Below are positions 15,441 through 24,695 of a stretch of DNA of 64,000 nt, one piece after another. The notes beneath the pieces were generated by a model. The model was not told the DNA's origin. It did not search any database and saw nothing but the letters and a program-made list of their open reading frames with translations. Origin of the DNA: Cellulomonas chitinilytica (GTDB taxonomy: Bacteria > Actinomycetota > Actinomycetes > Actinomycetales > Cellulomonadaceae); NCBI RefSeq assembly GCF_016862675.1, contig NZ_BONK01000008.1:1-64000 (forward strand), read 5' to 3'. Position numbers and translations under genes: made by a program. Each line of letters begins with the position of its first letter. Position 1 is the first letter of the stretch.

Positions 15441-16759
15441 GCGCCGACCGCGGAGCGGGCGACGCGGCGCTGCTCAAGGTGCTGGTCGTGCTCGGTGCCC
15501 TCCTCGCCGTGTGGCCGGTCCGCGCCTCGGCCGGTGCTCCGGGCGCGGGCATCGACGGCGACGTCGCCGTCGCGCACGTCTCGGGGATGCTCGCCGGGTA
15601 CGGCGCCGTGGTCCTCGTGGCGTTGATGTCGCGATGGCCCGTGATCGAGCAGGCCGTCGGGGTCGACGAGCTCGCCCGGTGGCACGCGCGCGGCGGCCGC
15701 CTGGTCATGGCCCTCATCGCCGTGCACGCGTGCGCCGCGGTCGCGGTGTGGACCAGGGTCCGCGGCATCGACGCCCGGAGCGCCGTCGTGGAGGTGGTGC
15801 GGATGCCGGGGTTGGCCGCCGCGGTCCTCGCCGTCGGGCTCCTCGTGGCCGTCGCCGTCACCTCCGCCCGTCGCGCGCGGCGCAGGATCCGGTACGAGAC
15901 CTGGCACGGCATCCACCTCGTGAGCTACCTGGCCGTCGCCGCCGCGTTCGTCCACCAGCTGGCCGGGCCGGACATGGCCGGTCACCGGGTGGTGCAGGTC
16001 GGCTGGTCGCTCCTCTACACCGCGGTGTTCGCGCTCGTCGTGCAGTACCGCGTCCTCGTGCCGGTCCGCGCCGCGATGCGGCACCGGTTGCGCGTCGCGG
16101 CCGTCGTGGCGGAAGGCGCGGGCACCGTCTCGATCACCGTGGCCGGCGACGGCCTCGACGAGCTGCGCGCGCAGCCGGGACAGTACTTCCGCTGGCGCTT
16201 CCTCACCCCGGACACCTGGCGCAGCGCCCACCCGTTCTCCCTGTCCGCACCGCCGCTGCAGGACTCCTTCCGGCTCACCGTCTCGGCGCGGGGCGACGGG
16301 ACGCACGCGCTGCAGTCGGTCCGGCCGGGCACCCGGGTCGTCGCCGAGGGCCCGTACGGCATCCTCACCGAGCGGCGGCGCACCCGCCGCGACGTCGTGC
16401 TGATCGCCGGTGGCATCGGCATCGCCCCGATGCGGGCGCTGTTCGAGACGCTGTCGATCCCGCCCGGCGGCGACGTCCTCCTGCTGTACCGGACGGCCGA
16501 CGCCGGGCGTGCCCCGCTCGGGGACGAGCTCGACGGCCTCGCCCGGCGCGCCGGCGCCCGGCTCCACTACCTGACCCGGCCGGGCGGAGGGGAGCTCACC
16601 GCGGCCTCGCTGCTCGGCCGCGTGCCCGACCTGGTGAACCGGGACGTCTTCGTCTGCGGGCCGCCCGAGATGACCCGCGCACTCCTGGCGGACCTGACCC
16701 GTGCGGGGCTGCCGCGGGCCCAGCTGCACGCCGAGGGCTACCAGCACGGCGGCCGGTAG
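15437..16759 (+). CDS. ferric reductase-like transmembrane haem/flavin oxidoreductase
   Basis: 440 residues. An N-terminal membrane domain of about six helices has paired haem-ligand histidines: H83 and H97 (RWHARGGRLVMALIAVH), and H157/H160 with H173 (WHGIHLVSY...FVHQ). A cytoplasmic ferredoxin-reductase-type half follows: FAD motif HPFSLSAPP (R-x-Y-S variant), then the NAD(P)-binding GGIGIAPMRAL and C-terminal VCGPPEM. The NOX/FRE family moves electrons from NAD(P)H across the membrane to metal ions, oxygen or a protein partner. It is the last gene of the operon. The extracellular cupredoxin encoded first could be its acceptor (inference). Confidence 0.87.
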   Translation: MSADRGAGDAALLKVLVVLGALLAVWPVRASAGAPGAGIDGDVAVAHVSGMLAGYGAVVLVALMSRWPVIEQAVGVDELARWHARGGRLVMALIAVHACAAVAVWTRVRGIDARSAVVEVVRMPGLAAAVLAVGLLVAVAVTSARRARRRIRYETWHGIHLVSYLAVAAAFVHQLAGPDMAGHRVVQVGWSLLYTAVFALVVQYRVLVPVRAAMRHRLRVAAVVAEGAGTVSITVAGDGLDELRAQPGQYFRWRFLTPDTWRSAHPFSLSAPPLQDSFRLTVSARGDGTHALQSVRPGTRVVAEGPYGILTERRRTRRDVVLIAGGIGIAPMRALFETLSIPPGGDVLLLYRTADAGRAPLGDELDGLARRAGARLHYLTRPGGGELTAASLLGRVPDLVNRDVFVCGPPEMTRALLADLTRAGLPRAQLHAEGYQHGGR

Positions 16760-16928
16760 CCACGGCAGCCGTCGCGGCGGCGAACCCGGCGCGGGAGGAG
16801 CGAACCGGGACGAAACGCAGTACAACTGTTCAGGTCCCACAGTCACAGTCCTGGCGGGGAGGGGACCCGGACGACGTCCGGGTCGAGGGGCCGACCGGCT
16901 GCAGGAACGTCGAGCGACCGGAGGCACC

Positions 16929-17774
16929 ATGACCGTCGTACGAGCGGCACTCACGCAGACCACGTGGACCGGCGACAAGGAGTCGATGACCGCCAGGCAC
17001 GAGGGCTTCGTGCGCGAGGCGGCCGACCAGGGCGCCCAGGTGATCTGCTTCCAGGAGCTCTTCTACGGGCCCTACTTCGGGACCGTGCAGGACGCGAGGT
17101 ACTACGAGTACGCCGAGTCCGTCCCCGGGCCGACGGTCGAGCGGTTCGCGTCGCTCGCCCAGGAGCTCGGCATCGTCGTCGTGCTGCCGGTGTACGAGGA
17201 GGAGGCACCGGGCGTCCTCTACAACACGGCCGCGGTGGTCGACGCCGACGGGCGGTACCTCGGCAAGTACCGCAAGACGCACATCCCGCAGCTGCCGAAG
17301 TTCTGGGAGAAGTTCTACTTCCGGCCCGGAAACCTCGGCTGGCCGGTGTTCGAGACCGCCGCCGGGAAGGTCGGCGTCAACATCTGCTACGACCGGCACT
17401 TCCCGGAGGGCTGGCGCATGCTCGGCCTCGCCGGCGCCGAGATCGTCTTCAACCCGTCGGCGACCGCCCCCAGCTCCAAGCGGCTGTGGGAGCTCGAGCA
17501 GCCGGCGTCCGCGGTCGCGAACGGGTACTTCATCGGCGCCAACAACAGGATCGGGCGGGAGTCCGACGAGTTCGGCGAGGACGCCGTGACGTTCTACGGG
17601 TCGTCGTACTTCGTCGGCCCGGACGGCAACTACGTGGGCGACGTCGCGAGCACGGACCAGTCCGAGGTCGTGGTCCGCGACCTCGACCTCGACGAGGTCC
17701 GCAGGGTCCGCGAGTCGTGGCAGTTCTACCGCGACCGGCGCCCGGACCAGTACGACGCGATCACGGCTCCGTGA
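16929..17774 (+). CDS. beta-ureidopropionase / N-carbamoyl-amino-acid amidohydrolase (nitrilase superfamily)
   Basis: 281 residues. The nitrilase triad is E43 (FQELFYGPYF), K116 (KYRKTHIP) and C153 (VNICYDRHFPEGW). The sequence follows the N-carbamoyl-beta-alanine amidohydrolase branch, which hydrolyses N-carbamoyl-beta-alanine to beta-alanine, CO2 and ammonia in reductive pyrimidine degradation. The start is the ATG after GGAGGCACC. The dihydropyrimidinase gene begins 10 bp downstream, so the pair encodes consecutive steps. No dihydropyrimidine dehydrogenase is seen in the window. Confidence 0.92.
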   Translation: MTVVRAALTQTTWTGDKESMTARHEGFVREAADQGAQVICFQELFYGPYFGTVQDARYYEYAESVPGPTVERFASLAQELGIVVVLPVYEEEAPGVLYNTAAVVDADGRYLGKYRKTHIPQLPKFWEKFYFRPGNLGWPVFETAAGKVGVNICYDRHFPEGWRMLGLAGAEIVFNPSATAPSSKRLWELEQPASAVANGYFIGANNRIGRESDEFGEDAVTFYGSSYFVGPDGNYVGDVASTDQSEVVVRDLDLDEVRRVRESWQFYRDRRPDQYDAITAP

Positions 17775-17784
17775 GGGAGGACCG

Positions 17785-19203
17785 ATGACGACGCTCATCA
17801 CCGGCGGCACGGTGGTCAACGCCACCGGTCGCACGCGCGCCGACGTGCTGATCGACGGCGAGACGATCGCCGCGCTCGTCGCCCCCGGGTCCACCGCGCT
17901 CGGCCACGACCTCGCCGCGTCCGCGGAGCGCGTCATCGACGCGACCGGCAGGTACGTCATCCCCGGCGGGGTCGACGTGCACACGCACATGGAGCTGCCG
18001 TTCGGCGGCACGGCCGCGTCCGACACGTTCGAGACCGGCACGACGGCGGCCGCCTGGGGCGGCACGACGACGATCGTCGACTTCGCCGTCCAGCGGACCG
18101 GCGAGCGCGTCCAGGACGGCCTCGCGGCCTGGCACGAGAAGGCCGCCGGGAACTGCGCGATCGACTACGGGTTCCACCAGATCCTCGGCGGGGTCGACGA
18201 GGACGCGCTCAAGGCGATGGACGAGCTCGTGAGCGAGGGCGTGACGAGCTTCAAGCTCTTCATGGCCTACCCGGGCGTCTTCTACTCGACCGACGACCAG
18301 ATCCTCCTGGCCATGCAGCGGGCCCGCGACAACGGCGCGACGATCATGATGCACGCCGAGAACGGCCCGGCGATCGACGCCCTCGTCGCCCAGCACCTGG
18401 CCCGCGGCGAGACGTCGCCGTACTTCCACGGCGTGTCACGTCCGTGGCAGCTGGAGGAGGAGGCCACGCACCGGGCGATCATGCTCGCGGACCTCACGGG
18501 CGCCCCGCTGTACGTCGTGCACGTCTCCGCGAAGCAGGCGATCGCGCAGATCGCGGCGGCCCGCTCCCGCGGCCTCAACGTGTTCGGGGAGACCTGTCCG
18601 CAGTACCTGTACCTCTCGCTCGAGGAGCAGCTCGGCGCACCGGGGTTCGAGGGCGCGAAGTGGGTGTGCTCGACGCCGCTGCGGTCCCGCGAGGAGGGGC
18701 ACCAGGACGACCTGTGGCGGGCGCTGCGGACCAACGAGGCGCAGGTCGTCTCGACCGACCACTGCCCGTTCTGCCTGAAGGACCAGAAGGAGCTCGGCCT
18801 GGGGAACTTCTCGAAGATCCCCAACGGCATCGGCGGCGTCGAGCACCGCATGGACCTGCTCTACCAGGGCGTCGTCGACGGGAAGATCTCGCTCGAGCGC
18901 TGGGTGGAGATCTGCTGCACGACGCCCGCCCGGATGTTCGGCCTGCACGGCACGAAGGGGGTGCTCGCCCCGGGAGCGGACGCGGACGTCGTCGTCTACG
19001 ATCCCGCGGGCCACACGAGCATCGGGTACGGCAAGACGCACCACATGAACATGGACCACTCCGCGTGGGAGGGCTTCGAGATCGACGGGCACGTCGACAC
19101 GGTGCTCTCCCGGGGGCAGGTCGTGATCGACGGCGGGCAGTTCCACGGCCGGGCCGGGCACGGGCGCTTCCTGCGCCGCGGACTCTCGCAGTACCTGGTC
19201 TGA
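17785..19203 (+). CDS. hydA: dihydropyrimidinase
   Basis: 472 residues, the usual cyclic-amidohydrolase length. The binuclear metal centre is built from D64VHTHME (H66, H68), the carboxylated lysine K157 in TSFKLFMAYPG, and later histidines in YVVHVSAKQA and the VSTDHCPF aspartate. It opens dihydrouracil or dihydrothymine to the N-carbamoyl-beta-amino acid, the substrate of the enzyme encoded just upstream. Hydantoinase and allantoinase are related alternatives, but context favours dihydropyrimidinase. Confidence 0.93.
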   Translation: MTTLITGGTVVNATGRTRADVLIDGETIAALVAPGSTALGHDLAASAERVIDATGRYVIPGGVDVHTHMELPFGGTAASDTFETGTTAAAWGGTTTIVDFAVQRTGERVQDGLAAWHEKAAGNCAIDYGFHQILGGVDEDALKAMDELVSEGVTSFKLFMAYPGVFYSTDDQILLAMQRARDNGATIMMHAENGPAIDALVAQHLARGETSPYFHGVSRPWQLEEEATHRAIMLADLTGAPLYVVHVSAKQAIAQIAAARSRGLNVFGETCPQYLYLSLEEQLGAPGFEGAKWVCSTPLRSREEGHQDDLWRALRTNEAQVVSTDHCPFCLKDQKELGLGNFSKIPNGIGGVEHRMDLLYQGVVDGKISLERWVEICCTTPARMFGLHGTKGVLAPGADADVVVYDPAGHTSIGYGKTHHMNMDHSAWEGFEIDGHVDTVLSRGQVVIDGGQFHGRAGHGRFLRRGLSQYLV

Positions 19204-19211
19204 GGGGCGTC

Positions 19212-20246
19212 GTGGACCTCGGCGTCGTCCTGCAGACCGACCCGCCCGCGGCGCGCACGGTCGCGCTCGCACGGGCGGCGGAGGACGCCGGCTTCAGCCA
19301 CGTGTGGACGTTCGACTCGCACATCCTGTGGCAGGAGCCGTTCGTCATCTACAGCCAGATCCTGGCGCAGACCAGCCGAGTCATGGTCGGGCCCATGGTC
19401 ACGAACCCCGCGACGCGCGACTGGACCGTCACGGCGTCGCTGTTCGCGACGCTCAACGAGATGTTCGGCAACCGGACCGTCTGCGGGATCGGGCGCGGCG
19501 ACTCCGCGGTCCGCGTGCAGGGCGGCAGGCCGACGACGATGGCGGCGCTGCGCGAGTCGATCGAGGTGATCCGGGAGCTGGCGAGCTCGCGCGAGGCGAA
19601 GATCACCGACCACCGGGGGGAGCCGGTGACCCTGCGCTTCCCGTGGAGCCACGGGTCCACGCTCGAGGTCTGGGTCGCGGCCTACGGGCCGCAGGCGCTG
19701 GCGCTCGCGGGCGAGGTGGGGGACGGCTACATCCTCCAGCTCGCCGACCCCGACGTCGCACGCTGGATGATCGGCACGGTCCGGGAGTCCGCGGAGCGGG
19801 CCGGCCGGGACCCGGCGTCGGTGAAGTTCTGCGTCGCGGCGCCCATGTACGTGGGCGAGGACAACTCCTTGTCCCGGGCGCACATGCGTGACCAGTGCCG
19901 GTGGTTCGGCGCCATGGTGGGCAACCACGTCGCGGACATCGTCGGCCGGTACGGCGCGGCGGGCGGAGCGGTCCCGTCGGCGCTCACCGACTACATCGCG
20001 GGCCGGGAGGGCTACGACTACAGCCAGCACGGGCGGGCGGGGAACACGCACGCGCAGTTCGTGCCCGACGAGATCGTCGAGCGGTTCTGCCTGCTCGGCA
20101 CGCCCGAGCAGCACCTCGAACGGCTCGCGGAGCTCCGGGAGCTCGGCGTCGACCAGTTCGCCGGCTACCTCCAGCACGACGCCCAGGACGCGACGTTGGC
20201 CGCGTACGGCGAGCACGTCGTCCCCGCGGTCCCGCGCACGGCGTGA
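19212..20246 (+). CDS. LLM-class flavin/F420-dependent oxidoreductase
   Basis: 344 residues from a GTG 8 bp after the dihydropyrimidinase stop, with GAGGGG as RBS. It is a luciferase-like TIM barrel: VDLGVVLQTDPPAARTVALARAAEDAGFSHVWTFDSH, then GIGRGDSAVRVQGG and EVWVAAYGPQALALAGEVGDG. Similar genes often accompany dihydropyrimidinase genes in actinobacteria (my recollection of that grouping). Its redox step is unknown; it might act on the pyrimidine ring or a downstream aldehyde. Confidence 0.85.
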   Translation: MDLGVVLQTDPPAARTVALARAAEDAGFSHVWTFDSHILWQEPFVIYSQILAQTSRVMVGPMVTNPATRDWTVTASLFATLNEMFGNRTVCGIGRGDSAVRVQGGRPTTMAALRESIEVIRELASSREAKITDHRGEPVTLRFPWSHGSTLEVWVAAYGPQALALAGEVGDGYILQLADPDVARWMIGTVRESAERAGRDPASVKFCVAAPMYVGEDNSLSRAHMRDQCRWFGAMVGNHVADIVGRYGAAGGAVPSALTDYIAGREGYDYSQHGRAGNTHAQFVPDEIVERFCLLGTPEQHLERLAELRELGVDQFAGYLQHDAQDATLAAYGEHVVPAVPRTA

Positions 20247-20281
20247 CCGACCGTGCTCCCAGCGACCGAAAGGTGCAGGTC

Positions 20282-21598
20282 ATGACCGTGAACCCCGACG
20301 GCGAGCTCACCCGCCGGCTCGACCTCCAGCACGTGTTCCACTCCTGGTCGGCGCAGGCGACGCTCGACCCGCTCGCGATCGCCGGTGGCCTGGGCAGCGA
20401 GGTGTGGGACTTCGACGGGAACCGCTACCTCGACTTCTCCAGCCAGCTCGTCAACACCAACATCGGCCACGCCCACCCCGCCGTGGTGAAGGCGATCCAG
20501 GAGCAGGCCGCCGTGCTGCCGACGGTCGCGCCGTCGCACGCGGACCTTTCCCGGGGCCGCGCGGCCGCCGCGGTCCTCGCGCACGCCCCGGACACGATGT
20601 CGAAGGTCTTCTTCACCAACGGCGGCGCGGACGCGAACGAGAACGCGATCCGCCTGGCCCGGCTGTTCACCGGTCGTGACAAGGTCGTCTCGCACTACCG
20701 CTCGTACCACGGCAACACGGGGGCGGCCGTCGTCGCGACGGGCGACTGGCGCCGCGTCCCCAACGAGTTCGCCCGCGGGCACGTGCACGCCTTCGGGCCG
20801 TACCTGTACCGCAGCGAGTTCTGGGCGACGACGCCCGAGCAGGAGGCCGAGCGGGCGCTGCACCATTTCGAGCGCGTCATCCAGGCCGAGGGCCCGGCGT
20901 CGGTCGCGGCGGTGCTGCTCGAGACGATCCCGGGCACCGCGGGCGTGCTCGTGCCGCCGCCCGGCTACCTGTCAGGAGTCCGGGCGATCTGCGACCGGTA
21001 CGACGTCGTCCTGATCCTCGACGAGGTGATGGCCGGGTTCGGCCGGGCCGGGTCCTGGTTCGCGTTCGACCGCTTCGACGTGCGACCCGACCTGATCACC
21101 TTCGCGAAGGGCGTCAACTCGGGGTACGTGCCCGCCGGAGGCGTCGTCATCCGTGCCGACATCGCGGCGATGTTCGACGAGCGGGTGTTCCCCGGCGGGC
21201 TCACGTACTCGGGCCACCCCCTCGCGATGGCGTCGATCGTCGCGGCGCTCGCGGCGATGGCGGACGAGGGGATCGTCGAGCACGCCGACCGGATCGGCGC
21301 CGAGGTGCTCGGTCCCGGCCTCGCCCGGCTCCAGGACGCGCACCCGATCATCGGGGAGGTCCGCGGCGTCGGCGTCTTCTGGGCGGTCGAGCTCGTGGCC
21401 GACCGGGCGACCCGTGAGCCTGTGCCGGCCGCCGTGATGGGGCGGGTCAAGGCCGAGCTCATGAGGCGCGGTCTGCTGCCGTTCCTCGCCGACAACCGGG
21501 TGCACGTCGTGCCGCCGTGCGTCGTCACGGCCGACGAGTGCGCCCGTGCCCTGGCGATCTACGACGAGGCGCTCACCGACGTCGAGGCAGACCTGTGA
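20282..21598 (+). CDS. class III aminotransferase (beta-alanine/beta-aminoisobutyrate type)
   Basis: 438 residues. Class III features include NGGADANENAIRLAR, SYHGNT, the PLP-binding aspartate in LILDEVMAGFGRAG, and the Schiff-base lysine in LITFAKGVNSGYVP (about residue 280). In this operon it should convert beta-alanine or beta-aminoisobutyrate to malonate or methylmalonate semialdehyde, using pyruvate or 2-oxoglutarate. The next gene encodes the matching semialdehyde dehydrogenase. ATG at 20282 follows CGAAAGGTGCAGGTC. Confidence 0.88.
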   Translation: MTVNPDGELTRRLDLQHVFHSWSAQATLDPLAIAGGLGSEVWDFDGNRYLDFSSQLVNTNIGHAHPAVVKAIQEQAAVLPTVAPSHADLSRGRAAAAVLAHAPDTMSKVFFTNGGADANENAIRLARLFTGRDKVVSHYRSYHGNTGAAVVATGDWRRVPNEFARGHVHAFGPYLYRSEFWATTPEQEAERALHHFERVIQAEGPASVAAVLLETIPGTAGVLVPPPGYLSGVRAICDRYDVVLILDEVMAGFGRAGSWFAFDRFDVRPDLITFAKGVNSGYVPAGGVVIRADIAAMFDERVFPGGLTYSGHPLAMASIVAALAAMADEGIVEHADRIGAEVLGPGLARLQDAHPIIGEVRGVGVFWAVELVADRATREPVPAAVMGRVKAELMRRGLLPFLADNRVHVVPPCVVTADECARALAIYDEALTDVEADL

Positions 21599-21660
21599 GC
21601 GCGGCGTAGCCTCGGACGGACCCCGGAGATCGACGACGGCGACGACGAAGGCGGCATGCG

Positions 21661-23172
21661 ATGAACGGCACCCCGACCCCGATCCTGCACCGGATCGGCG
21701 GCAAGCCCGAGCGCGGCACGAGCGGCCGCACCTCACCGGTGACCAACCCCGCGACCGGCCGTGTCACGGGCGAGGTCGTGCTCGCCGACGCGACGGACGT
21801 CGACCAGGCGGTCCGGGCCGCGCTGGGCGCCTTCCCGGCGTGGCGCGACGCCTCGCTCAGCCGCCGGTCGCAGATCCTGTTCGCCTTCCGCGAGCTGCTC
21901 AGCGCCCGCAGGGACGAGGTCGCGGCGATCCTCACCGCGGAGCACGGCAAGGTCCTCTCCGACGCCGCCGGCGAGGTCGCGCGCGGGCTCGAGGTCGTCG
22001 AGTTCGCGTGCGGTGCCCCGCACCTGCTCAAGGGCGGGTTCAGCGAGAGCGCGTCGAGCCAGGTCGACGTGTACTCGATCCGGCAGCCGCTCGGCGTCGT
22101 CGGCGTCATCAGCCCGTTCAACTTCCCGGCGATGGTGCCGCTGTGGTTCGTGCCGATCGCGCTCGCGGCGGGCAACACCGTCGTGCTCAAGCCCAGCGAG
22201 AAGGACCCGTCGGCCGCCGGCTGGCTCGCGGACCTGTTCGCCGAGGCCGGTCTGCCGGACGGTGTGCTCAACGTCGTGCACGGCGACAAGGAGGCCGTCG
22301 ACGCGCTCCTGACGCACCCGGACGTGCAGTCGATCTCGTTCGTCGGGTCGACGCCCGTCGCGAAGTACGTCTACGAGACCGGCACCGCGCACGGCAAGCG
22401 CGTGCAGGCGCTCGGCGGAGCGAAGAACCACATGCTCGTCCTGCCCGACGCCGACCTCGACCTCGCCGCGGACGCCGCCGTGAACGCAGGCTTCGGCTCG
22501 GCGGGGGAGCGGTGCATGGCGATCTCCGCGCTCGTCGCCGTCGAGCCGATCGGGGACGAGCTCGTCGCGAAGATCGTCGACCGGATGGGCAAGCTGCGCA
22601 CCGGCGACGGCGCGCGCACGGACGTCCGCCCGGACATGGGACCGCTCGTCACGGGCGCCCACCGCGACCGGGTCGCCGCGTTCGTCGGTGCCGGCGTCGA
22701 CGAGGGCGCGGAGCTCGTCGTCGACGGCCGCGGAGCACCCGACGACGCCGAGCCCGGCGGCTTCTGGCTGCGACCGACCCTCTTCGACAAGGTCACGCCC
22801 ACGATGTCGATCTACACCGAGGAGATCTTCGGTCCCGTCCTGTCGGTCGTCCGCGCCGACACCTACGACGAGGGCCTCGCGCTCATCAACGCCAACCGCT
22901 ACGGCAACGGCACCGCGATCTTCACCAACGACGGAGGCGCCGCCCGGCGGTTCCAGAACGAGGTCACCGTCGGCATGGTCGGCATCAACGTCCCGATCCC
23001 CGTGCCGATGGCGTACTACTCGTTCGGCGGGTGGAAGTCGTCGCTGTTCGGGGACGCGCACGCGTACGGCGCCGAGGGGTTCCAGTTCTTCACCCGCGGC
23101 AAGGTCGTGACGCAGCGGTGGCTCGACCCGAGCCACGGCGGGATCAACCTGGGGTTCCCGCAGAACGGCTGA
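21661..23172 (+). CDS. mmsA: CoA-acylating methylmalonate/malonate-semialdehyde dehydrogenase
   Basis: 503 residues. It is an aldehyde dehydrogenase with the MMSDH hallmarks PFNFPAMVPLWF, the catalytic Cys285 in FGSAGERCMAIS, and a C-terminal VPMAYYSFGGWK. It oxidises malonate or methylmalonate semialdehyde to acetyl-CoA or propionyl-CoA, closing the pyrimidine catabolic route encoded upstream. It starts 62 bp after the aminotransferase stop. Confidence 0.92.
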   Translation: MNGTPTPILHRIGGKPERGTSGRTSPVTNPATGRVTGEVVLADATDVDQAVRAALGAFPAWRDASLSRRSQILFAFRELLSARRDEVAAILTAEHGKVLSDAAGEVARGLEVVEFACGAPHLLKGGFSESASSQVDVYSIRQPLGVVGVISPFNFPAMVPLWFVPIALAAGNTVVLKPSEKDPSAAGWLADLFAEAGLPDGVLNVVHGDKEAVDALLTHPDVQSISFVGSTPVAKYVYETGTAHGKRVQALGGAKNHMLVLPDADLDLAADAAVNAGFGSAGERCMAISALVAVEPIGDELVAKIVDRMGKLRTGDGARTDVRPDMGPLVTGAHRDRVAAFVGAGVDEGAELVVDGRGAPDDAEPGGFWLRPTLFDKVTPTMSIYTEEIFGPVLSVVRADTYDEGLALINANRYGNGTAIFTNDGGAARRFQNEVTVGMVGINVPIPVPMAYYSFGGWKSSLFGDAHAYGAEGFQFFTRGKVVTQRWLDPSHGGINLGFPQNG

Positions 23173-23212
23173 CGGCGACGTCCGGCGCGACGGTCGGGAC
23201 GGGAGGAGGGCA

Positions 23213-23683
23213 TCAGATGGGGTCGTGAGCGACCCATCCGGCTGCGCCCACGTCCACCGCCCCGTCGCCGACCAGCGTCACGAGGCTCGCCTCGAGCCGA
23301 GCGAGCTCGGCGGCTCCCAGCTTCTCCTCCCACCGCGCGCGCAGGTCCTCGAAGATCGACTCGCCCTCGCGCAGCACGTCGAACCCGCGGGTGGTGACCT
23401 GGAGCCGGTTGCGGCGGGCATCGGCGGGGTCCGGGCCGCTCGACACGTAGCCGCGGTCGACGAGGACGGCGATGGTCTTGGCGGCGGCCTGCTTCGAGAC
23501 GGACAGGCGGCGACCGACGGCGGACGCGCTGTCCGCGCCGGCGATGATCGCGCGCATCGCGAACTCGTGCGTCGGGCGGAAGTCGTCGTACCCCCGTGCG
23601 GCCAGCTCGACCGTCGCGGCGTCCACGAGCGTGCGGAAGCCGCTCAGCAGCAGAAGAGCGAGGTCGGCGCCGTGTCGAGGCAT
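23213..23683 (-). CDS. MarR-family transcriptional regulator
   Basis: 156 residues. A winged helix-turn-helix (about 35-100) is visible as ASAVGRRLSVSKQAAAKTIAVLVDRGYVSSGPDPADARRNRL, the last part being the MarR wing. Flanking helices form the dimer interface. It is divergent from an alpha/beta hydrolase gene and the 89-bp intergenic space holds two near-identical palindromes, so it probably represses both genes and is released by a small ligand (inference). Confidence 0.9.
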   Translation of the reverse strand: MPRHGADLALLLLSGFRTLVDAATVELAARGYDDFRPTHEFAMRAIIAGADSASAVGRRLSVSKQAAAKTIAVLVDRGYVSSGPDPADARRNRLQVTTRGFDVLREGESIFEDLRARWEEKLGAAELARLEASLVTLVGDGAVDVGAAGWVAHDPI

Positions 23684-23714
23684 GGCCGCAGCCTAGGACC
23701 CTGGGATGGACAGC

Positions 23715-23729
23715 GACAACCTGGTTGTC
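23715..23729. promoter_or_regulatory. MarR operator candidate 1
   Basis: GACAACCTGGTTGTC, perfect 7-bp arms around one central base, in the divergent MarR/hydrolase spacer. Its centre is 25 bp from that of the second copy. Confidence 0.75.
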
Positions 23730-23738
23730 TATCATGAA

Positions 23739-23755
23739 AGACAACCCGGTTGTCT
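23739..23755. promoter_or_regulatory. MarR operator candidate 2
   Basis: AGACAACCCGGTTGTCT, perfect 8-bp arms around one central base, ending 5 bp before the hydrolase RBS AGGAGG (23761-23766), so bound protein would block that promoter. It repeats the core of candidate 1. Confidence 0.75.
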
Positions 23756-23772
23756 AATTGAGGAGGACGACG

Positions 23773-24633
23773 ATGGCGCACGTGAGCCACCACATCGCCC
23801 AGGTCAACGGCGCAGAGCTCCACTACGTGTCCGCCGGCGCGCAGGGGTCCCCGATCCTGCTGGTGCACGGGTTCCCCGAGTCCTGGTGGGCGTTCCACAA
23901 GGTCATCCCGCTGCTCGCCGAGACCCACCGGGTCGCCGCCGTCGACCTGCGCGGGTTCGGCGACTCGAGCGTCGCCGGGCACGACCACGACAGCGCGACC
24001 GCAGCCGAGGACCTGCACGCCCTCATCGACCACCTCGGCCTCGGCCCCGTGCACGTCACCGGGCAGGACATCAGCGGGGGGACCGTCTTCCGGCTCGCCG
24101 TGACCCACCCCGAGGACGTGCTCAGCCTCACCGCGATCGAGATGGGTCTGGCCGGATTCGGGCTCGAGGGGCTGGCGGACGTCACGCACGGGGGCTCCTG
24201 GCACATCGGTGCCCTGGTCGCTCCCGGGATCCCCGAGCTGCTGTTCGCCGGGCGTGAGCGCGAGCTGCTCGGCCGGTGGGCGTTCCCGAGCATGACCGCC
24301 GTCACCGACTCGATCTCCGACGCCGACATCGACGAGTTCGCCCGCACCTACGCACGCCCCGGCGGGTGGCGCGGCGCGGTCGGCCTCTACCGCTCGATGC
24401 TTGCCGAGGGCGGCGACATCAGGGCGCTTGCCGAGGCGAGCCCGCTGACCGTCCCCGTCCTGGCCGTGGGCGCCGGCGGGGGAGCGTTCACCGCCGCGAC
24501 GCTCAGTCAGGTCACGACCGGCCAGATCACGGCGGTGCAGCTCGACGGCGTCGGGCACTACGCCGCGCTGGAAGCCCCCGACGCCCTCGCGGCGCAGATC
24601 CTCACCTTCGTCGGCACCGTCGACGCCGCGTGA
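23773..24633 (+). CDS. alpha/beta hydrolase, epoxide hydrolase / haloalkane dehalogenase-like
   Basis: 286 residues, ATG behind a perfect AGGAGG. The oxyanion motif HGFPESWW and the nucleophile position VTGQDISGG (Asp99 instead of Ser) mark the epoxide-hydrolase/dehalogenase group, which forms an alkyl-enzyme ester. The catalytic histidine is in GVGHYAALEAP near the C-terminus. The neighbouring MarR gene and operators suggest induction by an aromatic or reactive small compound (inference). The true substrate cannot be told. Confidence 0.87.
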   Translation: MAHVSHHIAQVNGAELHYVSAGAQGSPILLVHGFPESWWAFHKVIPLLAETHRVAAVDLRGFGDSSVAGHDHDSATAAEDLHALIDHLGLGPVHVTGQDISGGTVFRLAVTHPEDVLSLTAIEMGLAGFGLEGLADVTHGGSWHIGALVAPGIPELLFAGRERELLGRWAFPSMTAVTDSISDADIDEFARTYARPGGWRGAVGLYRSMLAEGGDIRALAEASPLTVPVLAVGAGGGAFTAATLSQVTTGQITAVQLDGVGHYAALEAPDALAAQILTFVGTVDAA

Positions 24634-24695
24634 TCGTGCGCGGCGCCCGCTGCTGCCGACGAGCGTCCTCGACGACAGGTCGCACGAGGACACTG

